A stretch of DNA of 64,000 nucleotides from contig CAWFBW010000019.1 of assembly GCA_963814165.1 (NCBI GenBank), positions 123,675 to 187,674 of the forward strand, in the 5' to 3' direction. Under the pieces are notes generated by a model. That model worked only from the letters and a program-made list of their open reading frames with translations, was not told where the DNA came from and did not search any database. Numbering within the stretch: position 1 is the stretch's first letter; the number at the start of each line of letters is the position of its first letter. Source of the DNA: DASRAA01 sp963814165 (GTDB lineage: Bacteria; Acidobacteriota; Terriglobia; Terriglobales; Acidobacteriaceae). A program made the translations under genes and the position numbers. Shown in pieces: positions 45,275 to 55,249 of this stretch.

Positions 45275-46242
45275 TCGCAGACCTTGGTGAGGAGAGCTTC
45301 ACCATCCGAGTCTCCGGTACCCTCAGCATGAAAACTACCCTCCAACTGCCCAGGCTCTTTGTTCGGATGGAGTATCCACTCAGAAGACCAAGGCTCCGGA
45401 AATATCTGGATTCCAGAGATCTCTGGAGGTAGGACACCTTCGGACGCGACCCTCTGTAATGCGAACATCTTGGTTGTCAACCGCATCGATCCATCGCCGT
45501 GGCACAGAGTATTTGTGACTTCGTGTGAGGTGCGGTACTCTCCTTGAAACACGCTCTCCCCCGGTTGACCGTTCCCGGTAATTTTGAAATAGATGTGGCC
45601 TTCGGCCAGTCCCGTGCCGACTGTACCGTTGGACGACACGAGCAACTGAATCGCTCCGATAGCTCGCACAAAGCTTGCCGCAGAAATTTTTATCCCCCAC
45701 CACCTGCGGAGTCTCAACTGATAGCGCCACGCTCCACTATAACCATGAACGACGCATGTCCGCGGAATTGTTTCCACCGTAGCGCTGAGGTGCGATGCCC
45801 ACGTTCTCAGTTTTTGCAAGGAGTCCTGAAGCATACAGGAAACCTTAGAATGAGGCTGGCTATCCATGTCTATGATCGTCAGGTCCGTCAGATCAGACGG
45901 TAGTTCAGCCTGCCCATACCTGCAAAGGGCCACATTCCGGAGACCCAGTCGACCAGCAACGAGGCCAAACTCCAGAAGTACATTGGGGCGCGGAAATCTA
46001 TCTTGTCGGTTTCTATCTAGTCCGTCAATGTCCGGAGTCGCTACGAAAACCGCACCACTGCAACCTGCAAGCATCTCCTCCAATGCATCAAAATTGAGGA
46101 GTCCAGGTTCGAATACCGTGTTCCAGAGTTCACATTCGACGCGTCCGAAGGACGTCAGGAGATCGGCTATACTCTGAGCTTTGTCGAAAGCTTCTTTCGA
46201 TGAGCCAATGAAGACTCTGGGCTTTCTTGATGGGATCTTCAT
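45271..46242 (-). CDS. TIR-like (PF10137, CAP12/Pycsar-effector type) protein with unknown C-terminal domain
   Basis: 323 residues. The first 150 match the TIR-like family used by CBASS Cap12 and Pycsar TIR effectors: RVFIGSSKEAFDKAQSIADL, CELWNTVFEPGLLNFDALEE, GAVFVATPDIDG, and RPNVLLEFGLVAGRLG, where the Glu is the expected NAD-cleaving residue, then LPSDLTDLTIIDMD. The C-terminal 150 residues (HGYSGAWRYQLRLRRWWG ... YFKITGNGQPGESVFQGEY) look beta-rich. I do not see a cyclic-nucleotide-binding, STING or SAVED signature. No cyclase or other defence gene is adjacent. GGAGG precedes the ATG. Its stop overlaps the end of the selD fragment by four bases. Confidence 0.82.
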   Translation of the reverse strand: MKIPSRKPRVFIGSSKEAFDKAQSIADLLTSFGRVECELWNTVFEPGLLNFDALEEMLAGCSGAVFVATPDIDGLDRNRQDRFPRPNVLLEFGLVAGRLGLRNVALCRYGQAELPSDLTDLTIIDMDSQPHSKVSCMLQDSLQKLRTWASHLSATVETIPRTCVVHGYSGAWRYQLRLRRWWGIKISAASFVRAIGAIQLLVSSNGTVGTGLAEGHIYFKITGNGQPGESVFQGEYRTSHEVTNTLCHGDGSMRLTTKMFALQRVASEGVLPPEISGIQIFPEPWSSEWILHPNKEPGQLEGSFHAEGTGDSDGEALLTKVCD

Positions 46243-46317
46243 GGTAGACGCCCTCCATCAGAGTAAGCCTAAACTCACACTGGCGCCTGGGTTTATGTCA
46301 TCTCAGTTCCAAAAAGG

Positions 46318-46345
46318 GAATGGGCGGCCTCGCGGCCGCCCATTC
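46318..46345 (-). terminator. Terminator after ftsH
   Basis: GAATGGGCGGCC-TCGC-GGCCGCCCATTC, a perfect 12-pair stem. On the minus strand it is followed by CCCTTTTTGG. It lies 25 bases after the ftsH stop. Confidence 0.9.
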
Positions 46346-46369
46346 TCGTTGCTAATTGCTGCTTGCTTC

Positions 46370-48280
<1,911 letters not shown>

Positions 48281-48450
48281 TTAGGGACTCCTGTGTAACC
48301 GGGCAGACACAAATGCGTGCCCATCCATCTTAGATGCCGTCGGCAGGCGCTGGATGTAGTTTTCGCTTCCTGCCTAGATTGTAACCCCGAGTTAAAGGGA
48401 AAGGAGCGAGAGACTTACAAAAACCGCCCGGTACAGAGCAGCACCAAAAT

Positions 48451-48473
48451 GGGAGGGCTATTCCCGCCCTCCC
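48451..48473 (-). terminator. Hairpin after tilS
   Basis: GGGAGGGC-TATTCCC-GCCCTCCC, an eight-pair stem five bases beyond the tilS stop. On the minus strand it is followed by CATTTTGG, a short U-run, so termination may be partial. Confidence 0.7.
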
Positions 48474-48477
48474 TACC

Positions 48478-49888
48478 TTACTTAGACACCGGAGGAGGAG
48501 ATTGGGTAGCCTCGGGAGCCGGTTCGGCCGGCAAAGCTTCGATGCGGAGGGCGTCGCCGGCGCCCGGAACCCAGGCGAAATCGTGGGCGACCCGAAATCC
48601 CCGCACCCAGACAATCTGCTTTCCGGAGAGCACCACCGGCCAAAGAGGCCGTTGCTCAGCGGGAATGTGCTTTTCGGCAAACAGTTGTTTGAACCTGGCT
48701 TCAGAACCCGTGTGCGCCGGACGAAAACGGTCGCCGGGCAGCCAATTACGCAGGGTGAGGACGTCGAGACCTTCGGCGCGCAGCAAGGAACCGGGCGCTT
48801 CCAGCGCTGCGGCTTCAGCCGGGATAAGGGCAGTCTGCAGCTTCATCTTCAGTTCCGGTACTTCTCTTTCCCCGGGGACCGTCAGCACATACTGAAACGC
48901 CGCATCGGCCTCGATGGCCCGTGGCGGTCGTAGACACAGACAATCGCCATTCCCGCCGGGCCTGCCAATCCCCCGCCAGGCTCACCGTGCCGCCCTCGCC
49001 GAGGGCGCAACGCCGCAGTCCCTCGATGTGCTGGAAGTCGGCGGCAAGCCCGTTCCACTCCAGGAATCGTTTCAGCATCAGGCGCTGCAGCGCCAGGTGT
49101 AGCCGCTCGAAGCCCCCGAGCAACAGCTCGTGACGATTCACCCTAGTCTCCCAGCACTCGCTTCCCAACATCGAGTTCCACAAGTCCTCCTCGCCGCGCG
49201 CCAACTCGGCAGCCTCTCCCAGCAGCCGCCGGATACCCGGGTTGTAGTCGCGCTCGAGCAGCGGCAGGAGTTCGTGACGGATGCGGTTGCGGGTGAATTG
49301 CGTGTCCTGGTTGGTGTGGTCTTCGTGCCAGGGTTGGTTGAGCTTGCGGAGATAGTGCTCGATTTCGGTACGCGTAGTCTCGAGCAGCGGGCGAACGACG
49401 CGGATGTCATCGCGCGTCAGGACGGGATGAATTCCGGCAAGGCCGCGAGTGCCGGCTCCGCGGAGGAACTTCATCAGGACGGTTTCGGCCTGGTCGTCGG
49501 AGGTGTGGGCAGTAGCGATGGCGTCCAGATGTTGCGTTTGTGCGAGTTCGGCGAGCCATTGGTAGCGCAGCTCGCGGGCGGCGTGCTCAAGGCTGAGCTT
49601 GTGAACTGCGGCGTGTCCGCGGACATCGGCGCGGCCAGCGAAGAAGGGCAGGTTGTGAGTTGCAGCAAGTTCGGCGACGAAGCGCTCGTCGGCATCGGAG
49701 TCGTCGCCGCGAAGCTGGTGATTGAAGTGGGCGACGAAGAGGACGATGCCGAGTTCCTCGCGAAGATCGAGCAGCACGCGCAACAGAGCGACGGAGTCGG
49801 CTCCGCCGGAGACGGCAACGGCGACGCGGTGCGCCGGCATTGAGAAGGCCCCGCTTTCGGATGTATCAGCAACACCTGCTTCGCGCAC
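48478..49888 (-). pseudogene. tilS: tRNA(Ile)-lysidine synthase TilS, one frameshift as read
   Basis: TilS adds lysine to C34 of tRNA-Ile(CAU) so that it reads AUA, and is essential in most bacteria. The PP-loop VAVSGGADSVALLRVLLDL is followed by FVAHFNHQLRG, TAHTSDDQAETVLMKFLRGAG, RPLLETTRTEIEHYL and RNRIRHELLPLLE. Near 48920 the read moves by one frame; the true sequence continues as RPPRAIEADAAFQYVLTVPGE and then the C-terminal tRNA-binding part with LRNWLPGDRFRPAHTG and LFAEKHIPAEQRPLWPVV to 48478. Together about 470 residues, the family norm. The GTG at 49888 is plausible; an ATG at 49840 leaves only nine residues before the PP-loop. A true knockout is improbable. Confidence 0.88.
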
Positions 49889-49903
49889 GCGACAATTCTA
49901 TTC

Positions 49904-50683
49904 TTACGCGAACAGCTCCGGGTCGGTGGCGACGAGGCGGTGCAAGAGGTCCGCCCAGAGCGGCTCCAGCGCGTTCATTTTGGCGATGCCGATGCGCACC
50001 TGTTGCGCCACTTCCGGCTTGATCGGTTGTGGCGTGAGGCCGGTCGCGCGGGCGGTGGAGAGCACCGAGAGGTTGCGCGCGACCATTCCCTCTAGAAGGA
50101 TCATGGTGAACACCGCGACCTGCACGTTTGGTCCGGTGGTGATGGCTCCGTGGTTGGGCAGGATGACGGCGCGATGCTTGCCGAGTGCGAGGGCGGCAGA
50201 CTTGGTGCGCTCTTCGCCCGAGGCGAGGCCTTCGTAGTCTTCTTCGACCACGGCGACATCGCCGGCGAGAATGCAGCTCTCCTGGTCGTAAATCTCGGGC
50301 ACCTTGCGGAAGGTGCTCCAGGTGACGGTCGCGGGCGGGTGGGTGTGCAGAACGCACGTGGCGTGCGGGTTGTAGCGATGAATGATGCCGTGCAGCTCGA
50401 CCGTCTCGTTGAGGCGCGCATTCTTCTGCGGGGTATGGTCCTCAATGATGTTGCCGTGGAAGTCGAGCGTGAGAATGTCGTTGGGATGCATGGTTGCGAA
50501 CGAGGGGCCAAAGCGGTTCATCAGCATGCGGTCGGGGGCGATGGCGATGCTGATGTGTCCGGCGTTGGCGACGCTCATGCCTTGGCGGTAGAGAATGCGT
50601 GCCGCACAGCAGATATCGAACTTGATCTGGTCGAGGTTGACTTGGGGCTTGACGTCAGTTGAAGTCGGGGTTGCAGTTGCCAT
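49904..50683 (-). CDS. Class II aldolase/adducin-family protein
   Basis: 259 residues of the class II aldolase fold. Zinc ligands appear in VLHTHPPATVTWS (HxH) and in LPNHGAITTGP (third His). GHISIAIAPDRMLMNRFG fits the N-terminal substrate loop. Family members are Zn-dependent aldolases or epimerases acting on phosphorylated sugars such as fuculose-1-phosphate, but some act as decarboxylases or dehydratases. No sugar-kinase partner is adjacent. The start at 50683 is chosen over an in-frame Met at 51085 because GGAGAG lies six bases before it. The stop is 15 bases from tilS, so they may be co-transcribed. Confidence 0.85.
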   Translation of the reverse strand: MATATPTSTDVKPQVNLDQIKFDICCAARILYRQGMSVANAGHISIAIAPDRMLMNRFGPSFATMHPNDILTLDFHGNIIEDHTPQKNARLNETVELHGIIHRYNPHATCVLHTHPPATVTWSTFRKVPEIYDQESCILAGDVAVVEEDYEGLASGEERTKSAALALGKHRAVILPNHGAITTGPNVQVAVFTMILLEGMVARNLSVLSTARATGLTPQPIKPEVAQQVRIGIAKMNALEPLWADLLHRLVATDPELFA

Positions 50684-50824
50684 GATTCTCTCCGTGGGAA
50701 GAGATTGTAGTTCATGAGGCAAGAAGCACGAAGCCGTCAGCAAGGGGTGCGGAAACCGCGGCGAATCAGCTACGCTATACTGCGGCCCTGCGCAAGCAGC
50801 TCCGGCCGGCACAAATTCAACCGC

Positions 50825-51286
50825 ATGAAACGACAAATGCTCCGAATGGTTGGGAAGGTGTTGCCCATCTTGTTGATGGTGGCGACGGCCGCCGCCGTGG
50901 ATTTTACCGGCACGTGGAAACTCAATCCGGAGAAGTCGAAGCTCGGCAACCGTGACATAGCGCAGGGAACGCTCACCATCCGGCAGACCGGCCCCGACAC
51001 CTATGCCAGCACGCTCGATTACGTGACCAGGTCGGGTGAGAAGCGGCACCAGGAAGGTGTCCGGGTATGCGACGGCAAGGAACACGCGATGCCGCGGGTC
51101 GATACGACGAAAACCTCAACCGTGATGTGCCAACTTGGGCCGGGCTCGACGCGAAAGGTCGTGGAGAAAGAAGGCGACAAGGTGATCGTGGATATGACCT
51201 CGACGGTGTCGGCCGACGGAAAAGTGCTGACCAACGTGTGGAAATACGAAGATGGGGACGTGGTGTTCGTGTTCGAGAGGCAGTAG
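50825..51286 (+). CDS. Small exported hypothetical protein, lipocalin-like
   Basis: 153 residues with a signal peptide (MKRQMLRMVGKVLPILLMVATAAA). The mature part begins VDFTGTWKLNPEKSKLGN, a GTW motif common to small lipocalin-like or calycin folds, and has regular alternating strands (YASTLDYVTRSGEKRHQEG, STVSADGKVLTNVWKYEDG). It resembles many acidobacterial secreted proteins of unknown role. An in-frame Met at 50714 is rejected because it would bury the signal peptide. Confidence 0.7.
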   Translation: MKRQMLRMVGKVLPILLMVATAAAVDFTGTWKLNPEKSKLGNRDIAQGTLTIRQTGPDTYASTLDYVTRSGEKRHQEGVRVCDGKEHAMPRVDTTKTSTVMCQLGPGSTRKVVEKEGDKVIVDMTSTVSADGKVLTNVWKYEDGDVVFVFERQ

Positions 51287-51327
51287 CCAGCTGCCAGTAG
51301 CCAGTCTCCGGTAAAACTACGGGTGGA

Positions 51328-51879
51328 TCAGTGAATCGAACCCGAAGCTGGCGTCGGCAGGAAGTCTGAGGATGCTCTCCTTCCGACCTGACGGCGCTTC
51401 CATGCTTCCACGGGGGACTCGATGTAGACGGCGCCTGCTTCGCCGAGCGCGTAGTGGCGGTAGCTGCTCCAGGGCCAGTGTTCGGGTTGTTCGACCAGAC
51501 CGCGATGGACAGGGTTGCGGTGGATGTACTTAAGTTTCTCGATGCGCTTTTGGGGAGTGCCGACGTTGAAGTCGTAGTAACGGGTTTGCCAGAAACGACC
51601 GTCGGGTGCTTTGAGTTTTTGGGAGACGGACTGCGTCAGTGCCTGAATGGCCCGAGAGAGAATTGCGCGCTCGGGTTCGCTCACGAGCAGGTGGACGTGT
51701 TCGGGCATGACCACGTAGCCGATCACGTCGAGCCGATAACTGTGACGGGTTCGTTCGAGAGAGCGTTCGAAGACATGCTTCGCGCGGGCTGTGTCGAGGA
51801 AGGGTTGCCGCCGGTAACAAGTGAAGGTGATGAAGTGGAGACAGTGAGATTGTTGGAAACGAACAAGTCCCCACGGCAT
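51328..51879 (-). CDS. REP-associated tyrosine transposase (RAYT, Y1/IS200-like)
   Basis: 183 residues of the Y1 HUH transposase family in its REP-associated form. LHFITFTCYRRQPFLDTARA at the N terminus, the metal motif MPEHVHLLVSEPER (HVH), then WQTRYYDFNVGTPQKRIEKL with the candidate catalytic Tyr, and YIHRNPVHRGLVEQPEHWPW. RAYTs are usually single-copy and act on dispersed REP palindromes rather than on themselves. Seven REP-like units start within 5 kb on one side and a truncated RAYT lies at 54074. No IS200-type ends border it. Confidence 0.93.
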   Translation of the reverse strand: MPWGLVRFQQSHCLHFITFTCYRRQPFLDTARAKHVFERSLERTRHSYRLDVIGYVVMPEHVHLLVSEPERAILSRAIQALTQSVSQKLKAPDGRFWQTRYYDFNVGTPQKRIEKLKYIHRNPVHRGLVEQPEHWPWSSYRHYALGEAGAVYIESPVEAWKRRQVGRRASSDFLPTPASGSIH

Positions 51880-52169
51880 GGAGTCATGTTAGATGTTCTG
51901 GAGGTGGTGGGTCTGTGACCCTCGACACGTTACGTTGTGCAATTACTGGGTGGCCTATCCGGGCTGGTTCCTTCGACTCGCTCCGCTCGCTCGGGATTTC
52001 GCCTGCGGGCTCACGCTGCGCTAACGCCCGCAAGACGGCTCAATTTGCCCGGGTCGGGGTTTTGGTTTCTTACGCGAGTTCGATCGATTCCCGGACGAAA
52101 AGCCCCACCCCGCCAAAAGAAGGCGGGATGGGCCACCCGCCGCAACCCCTCGCGCAACAGGCGTTCCAG
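51880..52169. other. Intergenic region with REP-like sequence
   Basis: About 290 bases with no gene. It includes CGGGATTTCGCCTGCGGGCTCACGC and a REP unit at 52100-52142. Confidence 0.55.
52100..52142 (+). repeat. REP element 1
   Basis: AAGCCCCACCCCGCC-AAAAGAA-GGCGGGATGGGCCACCCGCC. The imperfect hairpin CCCCGCC/GGCGGG has GGGCCACC on its 3' side. Same unit at 54030, 55145 and 56181. Confidence 0.85.
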
Positions 52170-52566
52170 TCATGAGACAACGTGGTATTCGATCCAAGTG
52201 ACCACGAAAAGGCCAATGCATACCGCGAGGAAAATCAGGCCGCCTATGACCCATAGCCGGGTTATACGGCGCCATCTAACTGGAAGCATCACAACGAACA
52301 CGAAAGCTACCACAAAGACCACATTCGCAAGCGCGAACACTGCGAGACTTCCATACAGGGGACGGACGTATTGGGGATAGAAGTCTAGCAGCCAATAGAG
52401 AGGAATGAGTGTTAAGCATGCGACCCAAATAGGCATATGCAGTCTGTTATTACACTGAGGGCAGAGGGTTCCTAGATCCGAACCTAAAACGGAACACATC
52501 CCGAAATCGCAGACGATTCTCGCAAACTGCACAAGTTGGTCCACGCCAGTCAAATAGACTCGTCAT
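52170..52566 (-). pseudogene. Small zinc-ribbon membrane protein, frameshifted as read
   Basis: The first part, from the ATG at 52566 with a good GGGAGG site, reads MTSLFDWRGPTCAVCENRLR with a CxxC pair. The second part, one frame over from about 52490, reads TLCPQCNNRLHMPIWVACL with another CxxC pair and then three transmembrane helices (PIWVACLTLIPLYWLLDFY, LAVFALANVVFVVAFVFVV, VIGGLIFLAVCIGLFVVTW). Together they form a plausible four-Cys ribbon plus membrane domain of about 130 residues. Family unknown. Confidence 0.6.
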
Positions 52567-52868
52567 AACAACCTCCCGAGTCAGCAGAGAGGGATCGGTG
52601 GGTTGAGAGCCGATTTGGTCTTGTGTGAGATCTACTCCGCCTCGGGCATCCCTTTAAATAGGCTCAGACCCTCTATGTTGGCTGCAGACAGCCCCACTAT
52701 AGCTCTGGCGGGAAACTCCGGCGTACTTTCGAGATTTCACTGCCCAAGAATCGGGACATTGGTTCCAAAATGGGATGGGTGCTGGTTCAAGCGAAGCTTG
52801 ATCAGGTGACACGTTTCTATGTGCGGTGAATGGGAGGAAGCGCCGTAGGCTCGTCGTGATGCAAACGA

Positions 52869-52967
52869 AAAGCCCCACTCAAGCGGCCAAAAGCGGGCCG
52901 CTCGAATGGGGCACCATCTCATGTAAGTTTATTGCTATCAATGAGTTGACGGGGTGGGCCACCCGCC
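52869..52967 (+). repeat. REP element 2 with conserved spacer
   Basis: AAGCCCCACTCAAGCGGCC-AAAA-GCGGGCCGCTCGAATGGGGC hairpin, then CATGTAAGTTTATTGCTATC AATGAGTTGAC and GGGGTGGGCCACC. The spacer with TATTGCTATCAAT is shared with copies at 54306, 55145 and 56181. It abuts the stop of the gene at 52975. Confidence 0.85.
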
Positions 52968-52974
52968 AAGTCAA

Positions 52975-53364
52975 CTAGTTGGGCATACCTAATATGCCGG
53001 AAAGAGTCCCATCGGCATTCACCTCAACAGTGATGTTTGGTGAAACCCCTTTCACAGTCGCCAAAATATACGGTTTACTACCGGCGGCCTGGCTCTGACA
53101 CATGATTTGCCAATTACCGTTGTCCCAAATGTCAAAAATCCCGGCACTCGTTGTCATAGTGTTTTGACCTTTGGTGGTAGTGATCTTCCAAGTCGAGGGA
53201 TATCCTGGTTCGGATGCTGCCCATGGTAAGTAAGCAACATATGCAGATGCGTTAGCGTCAGCGGCCAAGAACTGCCAGCCAATACCCTGGTTCGCTTCCC
53301 AAACCGACTGAGAAAATGTCGCGAGACTGCCGGAGTTGTTCTGGATTCCATCAAAGATCGTCAT
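52975..53364 (-). CDS. Orphan small protein, paralogue 1 of a tandem pair
   Basis: 129 residues with no signal peptide or transmembrane segment. The second half is beta-rich: TWKITTTKGQNTMTTSAGIF, DIWDNGNWQIMCQ, ILATVKGVSPNITVEV. It aligns well with the neighbouring gene at 53402 (shared ITTT..N.(M/L)TTS.G(I/V)F..WDNG..QI(L/M)CQ). I do not recognise a family. AGGAG precedes the ATG by about nine bases. No function proposed. Confidence 0.75.
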   Translation of the reverse strand: MTIFDGIQNNSGSLATFSQSVWEANQGIGWQFLAADANASAYVAYLPWAASEPGYPSTWKITTTKGQNTMTTSAGIFDIWDNGNWQIMCQSQAAGSKPYILATVKGVSPNITVEVNADGTLSGILGMPN

Positions 53365-53401
53365 AGTGGCGAACTCCTGATTGAGCGATGCAATGCTGGT
53401 A

Positions 53402-53776
53402 CTAAGGGATAACCGATGCTACAGCGGTAGGAGTGCCGGACGCTGTGACAACAATGACAATGGATGGCGAAGGTCCCGAGACCGTTACCAGCGTCCAAGG
53501 CGGATTGCCCGTTGTAGTATTTTGGCACAGGATTTGATTGCTTCCATTGTCCCAGAAGTTGAACACTCCCTGGCTTGTGGTCAACTGATTGCTACCCGGC
53601 GTAGTGGTGATGACCCAATTCGAGGGTATTAATAACCCGCTGATGTTATTGATTGCGGAGTTAGGATTTACCACTACTCCGTACAAGCCATTGCCGAGCT
53701 GCTGGAAACTCAGAGACATCTGAACAGCAGCGCCATTAGGGGACTTGTTGGTCACTCCATTTAACGCAGTCGCCAT
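53402..53776 (-). CDS. Orphan small protein, paralogue 2 of a tandem pair
   Basis: 124 residues. It starts MATALNGVTNKSPNGAAVQM and shares its second half with the gene at 52975: WVITTTPGSNQLTTSQGVF, NFWDNGSNQILCQ, LVTVSGPSPSIVIVV. The N-terminal halves differ, which suggests a variable and a constant part. It lies 37 bases upstream of its paralogue, same strand. The start at 53776 follows GGGAGG; longer in-frame extensions are rejected for lack of a site. Unknown family. Confidence 0.75.
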   Translation of the reverse strand: MATALNGVTNKSPNGAAVQMSLSFQQLGNGLYGVVVNPNSAINNISGLLIPSNWVITTTPGSNQLTTSQGVFNFWDNGSNQILCQNTTTGNPPWTLVTVSGPSPSIVIVVTASGTPTAVASVIP

Positions 53777-54029
53777 AAGGACATCCTCCCGAAACGCCAG
53801 CATGTCAGCTGGGCGTTGTGCCAATTTACTTTGATCCCGAATGCCAGGCGTGAGCCGTGCGTGAGGAGTATACAGGAAGCTGCTCGGGATATAAGGGCAC
53901 TGAAGAGGAAGACGTTTTTGTGGGGCGGGCGGTCCACAATTGCCTTCGGTCGGGTGGCACACCAGGGCTGGTTTTGCCCGGGTGGGGTTTTTGGATGGAG
54001 GAGGAGGACTATTGAGGACTCGGAATGAA

Positions 54030-54071
54030 AAGCCCCACCCCGCCAAAAGAAGGCGGGATGGGCCACCCGCC
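54030..54071 (+). repeat. REP element 3
   Basis: AAGCCCCACCCCGCC-AAAAGAA-GGCGGGATGGGCCACCCGCC, identical to REP element 1. It lies directly next to the RAYT remnant. Confidence 0.85.
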
Positions 54072-54073
54072 TT

Positions 54074-54229
54074 GTCCCGAGGCGAAGTGGCGGTAGCTGC
54101 TCCAAGGCCAGTCTTCGGGCTTCTCGACGAGTCTGCGATGGACCTGGTTGCGGTGGATGTATTTCAGTTTCTCGACACGCTTCTCGGGAGTGCCGACGTT
54201 GAAGTCGTAATACCTTCTCTGCCAGAAGT
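54074..54229 (-). pseudogene. RAYT transposase remnant
   Basis: About 52 codons matching the C-terminal region of the RAYT at 51328: RRYYDFNVGTPEKRVEKLKY, IHRNQVHRRLVEKPEDWPW and SSYRHFASG. The HVH metal motif and N terminus are missing, so it is inactive. Confidence 0.85.
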
Positions 54230-54305
54230 GTTGGGTGACCAGAGGATTTTGAGTGCCCCATACAAGCGCATTTTGCTTGTGTGGGTCTTGTTGTTAATGG
54301 GACGA

Positions 54306-54404
54306 AAATCCCCACTTAAGCGGCCTAAAGCGGGCCGCTTGATGGGGCACCCTCACGTATAAGTTTATTAATATCAATAAGTTGACTGGGTGGGCCACCC
54401 GCCG
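54306..54404 (+). repeat. REP element 4 with conserved spacer
   Basis: AAATCCCCACTTAAGCGGCC-TAAA-GCGGGCCGCTTGATGGGGC hairpin, then ATAAGTTTATTAATATCAATAAGTTGAC and GGGTGGGCCACC. Same layout as REP element 2. Confidence 0.85.
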
Positions 54405-54428
54405 CCGCCAGCCATGTGGTAGACTGTC

Positions 54429-54446
54429 AGCACCTAAAAAGGTGCT
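54429..54446 (+). promoter_or_regulatory. Leader hairpin overlapping the antitoxin ribosome-binding site
   Basis: AGCACC-TAAAAA-GGTGCT followed by TTTT, five bases before the antitoxin ATG. The only Shine-Dalgarno-like bases (AAAAAGG) lie in its loop and right arm. It may act as an operator, a translation block or an attenuator. Confidence 0.55.
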
Positions 54447-54450
54447 TTTT

Positions 54451-54753
54451 ATGAATAAGCCGCTGCTGGACATAACTCGCGACATCCATTCGTTGACGAC
54501 CTTTCGCCGCCGTTCCGGCGACTTCATGAAGCAGCTCAAGAAGAGCAAGCGCCCGGTTGTGCTCACCGTCAAGGGTAGGGCGGCGGCCATCGTGCAGGAC
54601 GCCGAGGCCTATCAAAGACTGCTGGACATCGCCGCGCAAGCCGATGCCGAAGAGGGCATCCGGCAGGGTCTCGAGGACGTGGCGCGCGGGCGCACGCGTC
54701 CGGCGAGGAAGGCATTTGACGAAGTCCGCCGCAGACATGACATATCGCGTTGA
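54451..54753 (+). CDS. Type II antitoxin, Phd/YefM family
   Basis: 100 residues. Phd/YefM signature: ITRDIHSLTTFRRRSGDFMK, LKKSKRPVVLTVKGRAAAIVQDAEAYQRLLD. The family folds into a DNA-binding N-terminal domain and a flexible toxin-binding tail (here RQGLEDVARGRTRPARKAFDEV). It neutralises the toxin at 54737 and represses the shared promoter. The 17-base overlap with the toxin gene indicates translational coupling. Confidence 0.93.
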   Translation: MNKPLLDITRDIHSLTTFRRRSGDFMKQLKKSKRPVVLTVKGRAAAIVQDAEAYQRLLDIAAQADAEEGIRQGLEDVARGRTRPARKAFDEVRRRHDISR

Positions 54754-55063
54754 GCTGACGGACCGCGCCGTGCGGGACCTTGAAATCCTTTACCTGGAGA
54801 AGCATGCGGAGGAGTCAGGGACCGCCGCCCGCTGGTTTAACGGTCTGGAGAAGACTGTGTTGGGACTTGAGCGGCACCCTTATCGTTGTCCCGCCGCCCC
54901 TGAGTCGCGAAGCATGAAGCGAGAGATTCGGCATGTGCTTTACGGCAGGAAGCCGCACGTTTATCGAGTGATTTACGAGATCGACGAGCTTCACCGCACG
55001 GTGTGGGTACTGACGATTCGCCACGGGGCAAGGCAGAGGTTGAGGCGCTCGGAGCTTCCGTAG
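54737..55063 (+). CDS. Type II toxin, RelE/ParE family
   Basis: 108 residues. TYRVELTDRAVRDLEILYLE and the C-terminal HVYRVIYEIDELHRTVWVLTIRHGARQ are typical of RelE/ParE toxins, which either cleave mRNA on the ribosome or poison gyrase. The mid-part GLERHPYRCPAAPESRSMKREIRHVLYG leans to ParE. It overlaps the antitoxin gene, so the pair forms an operon. Confidence 0.92.
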   Translation: MTYRVELTDRAVRDLEILYLEKHAEESGTAARWFNGLEKTVLGLERHPYRCPAAPESRSMKREIRHVLYGRKPHVYRVIYEIDELHRTVWVLTIRHGARQRLRRSELP

Positions 55064-55144
55064 TGGGTATGCCGCTCGGCCTGGCTTGGCCGGGTGGGTT
55101 CTTTTGTCCTTGGAGTTACGTAGATTTCGAGTGCACCGAGCGAA

Positions 55145-55230
55145 AACCCCACCCCGCCAAAAGAAGGCGGGATGGGCCACCCTCTCCTGTAGGTTTCTTA
55201 TTATCAATAATTTGACGGGGTGGGCCACCA
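55145..55230 (+). repeat. REP element 5 with conserved spacer
   Basis: AACCCCACCCCGCC-AAAAGAA-GGCGGGATGGGCCACC, then TGTAGGTTTCTTATTATCAATAATTTGAC and GGGGTGGGCCACC. It lies between the toxin and the Cys-rich protein gene. Confidence 0.85.
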
Positions 55231-55249
55231 GCCCCTCACACCCTTTGCT

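Larger units (their letters stand above)
53777..54450. other. Intergenic region with RAYT remnant and REP elements
   Basis: About 670 bases with no intact gene. It contains REP element 3 (54030-54071), a truncated RAYT (54074-54229), REP element 4 (54306-54404) and the leader hairpin of the toxin-antitoxin operon. Confidence 0.65.
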
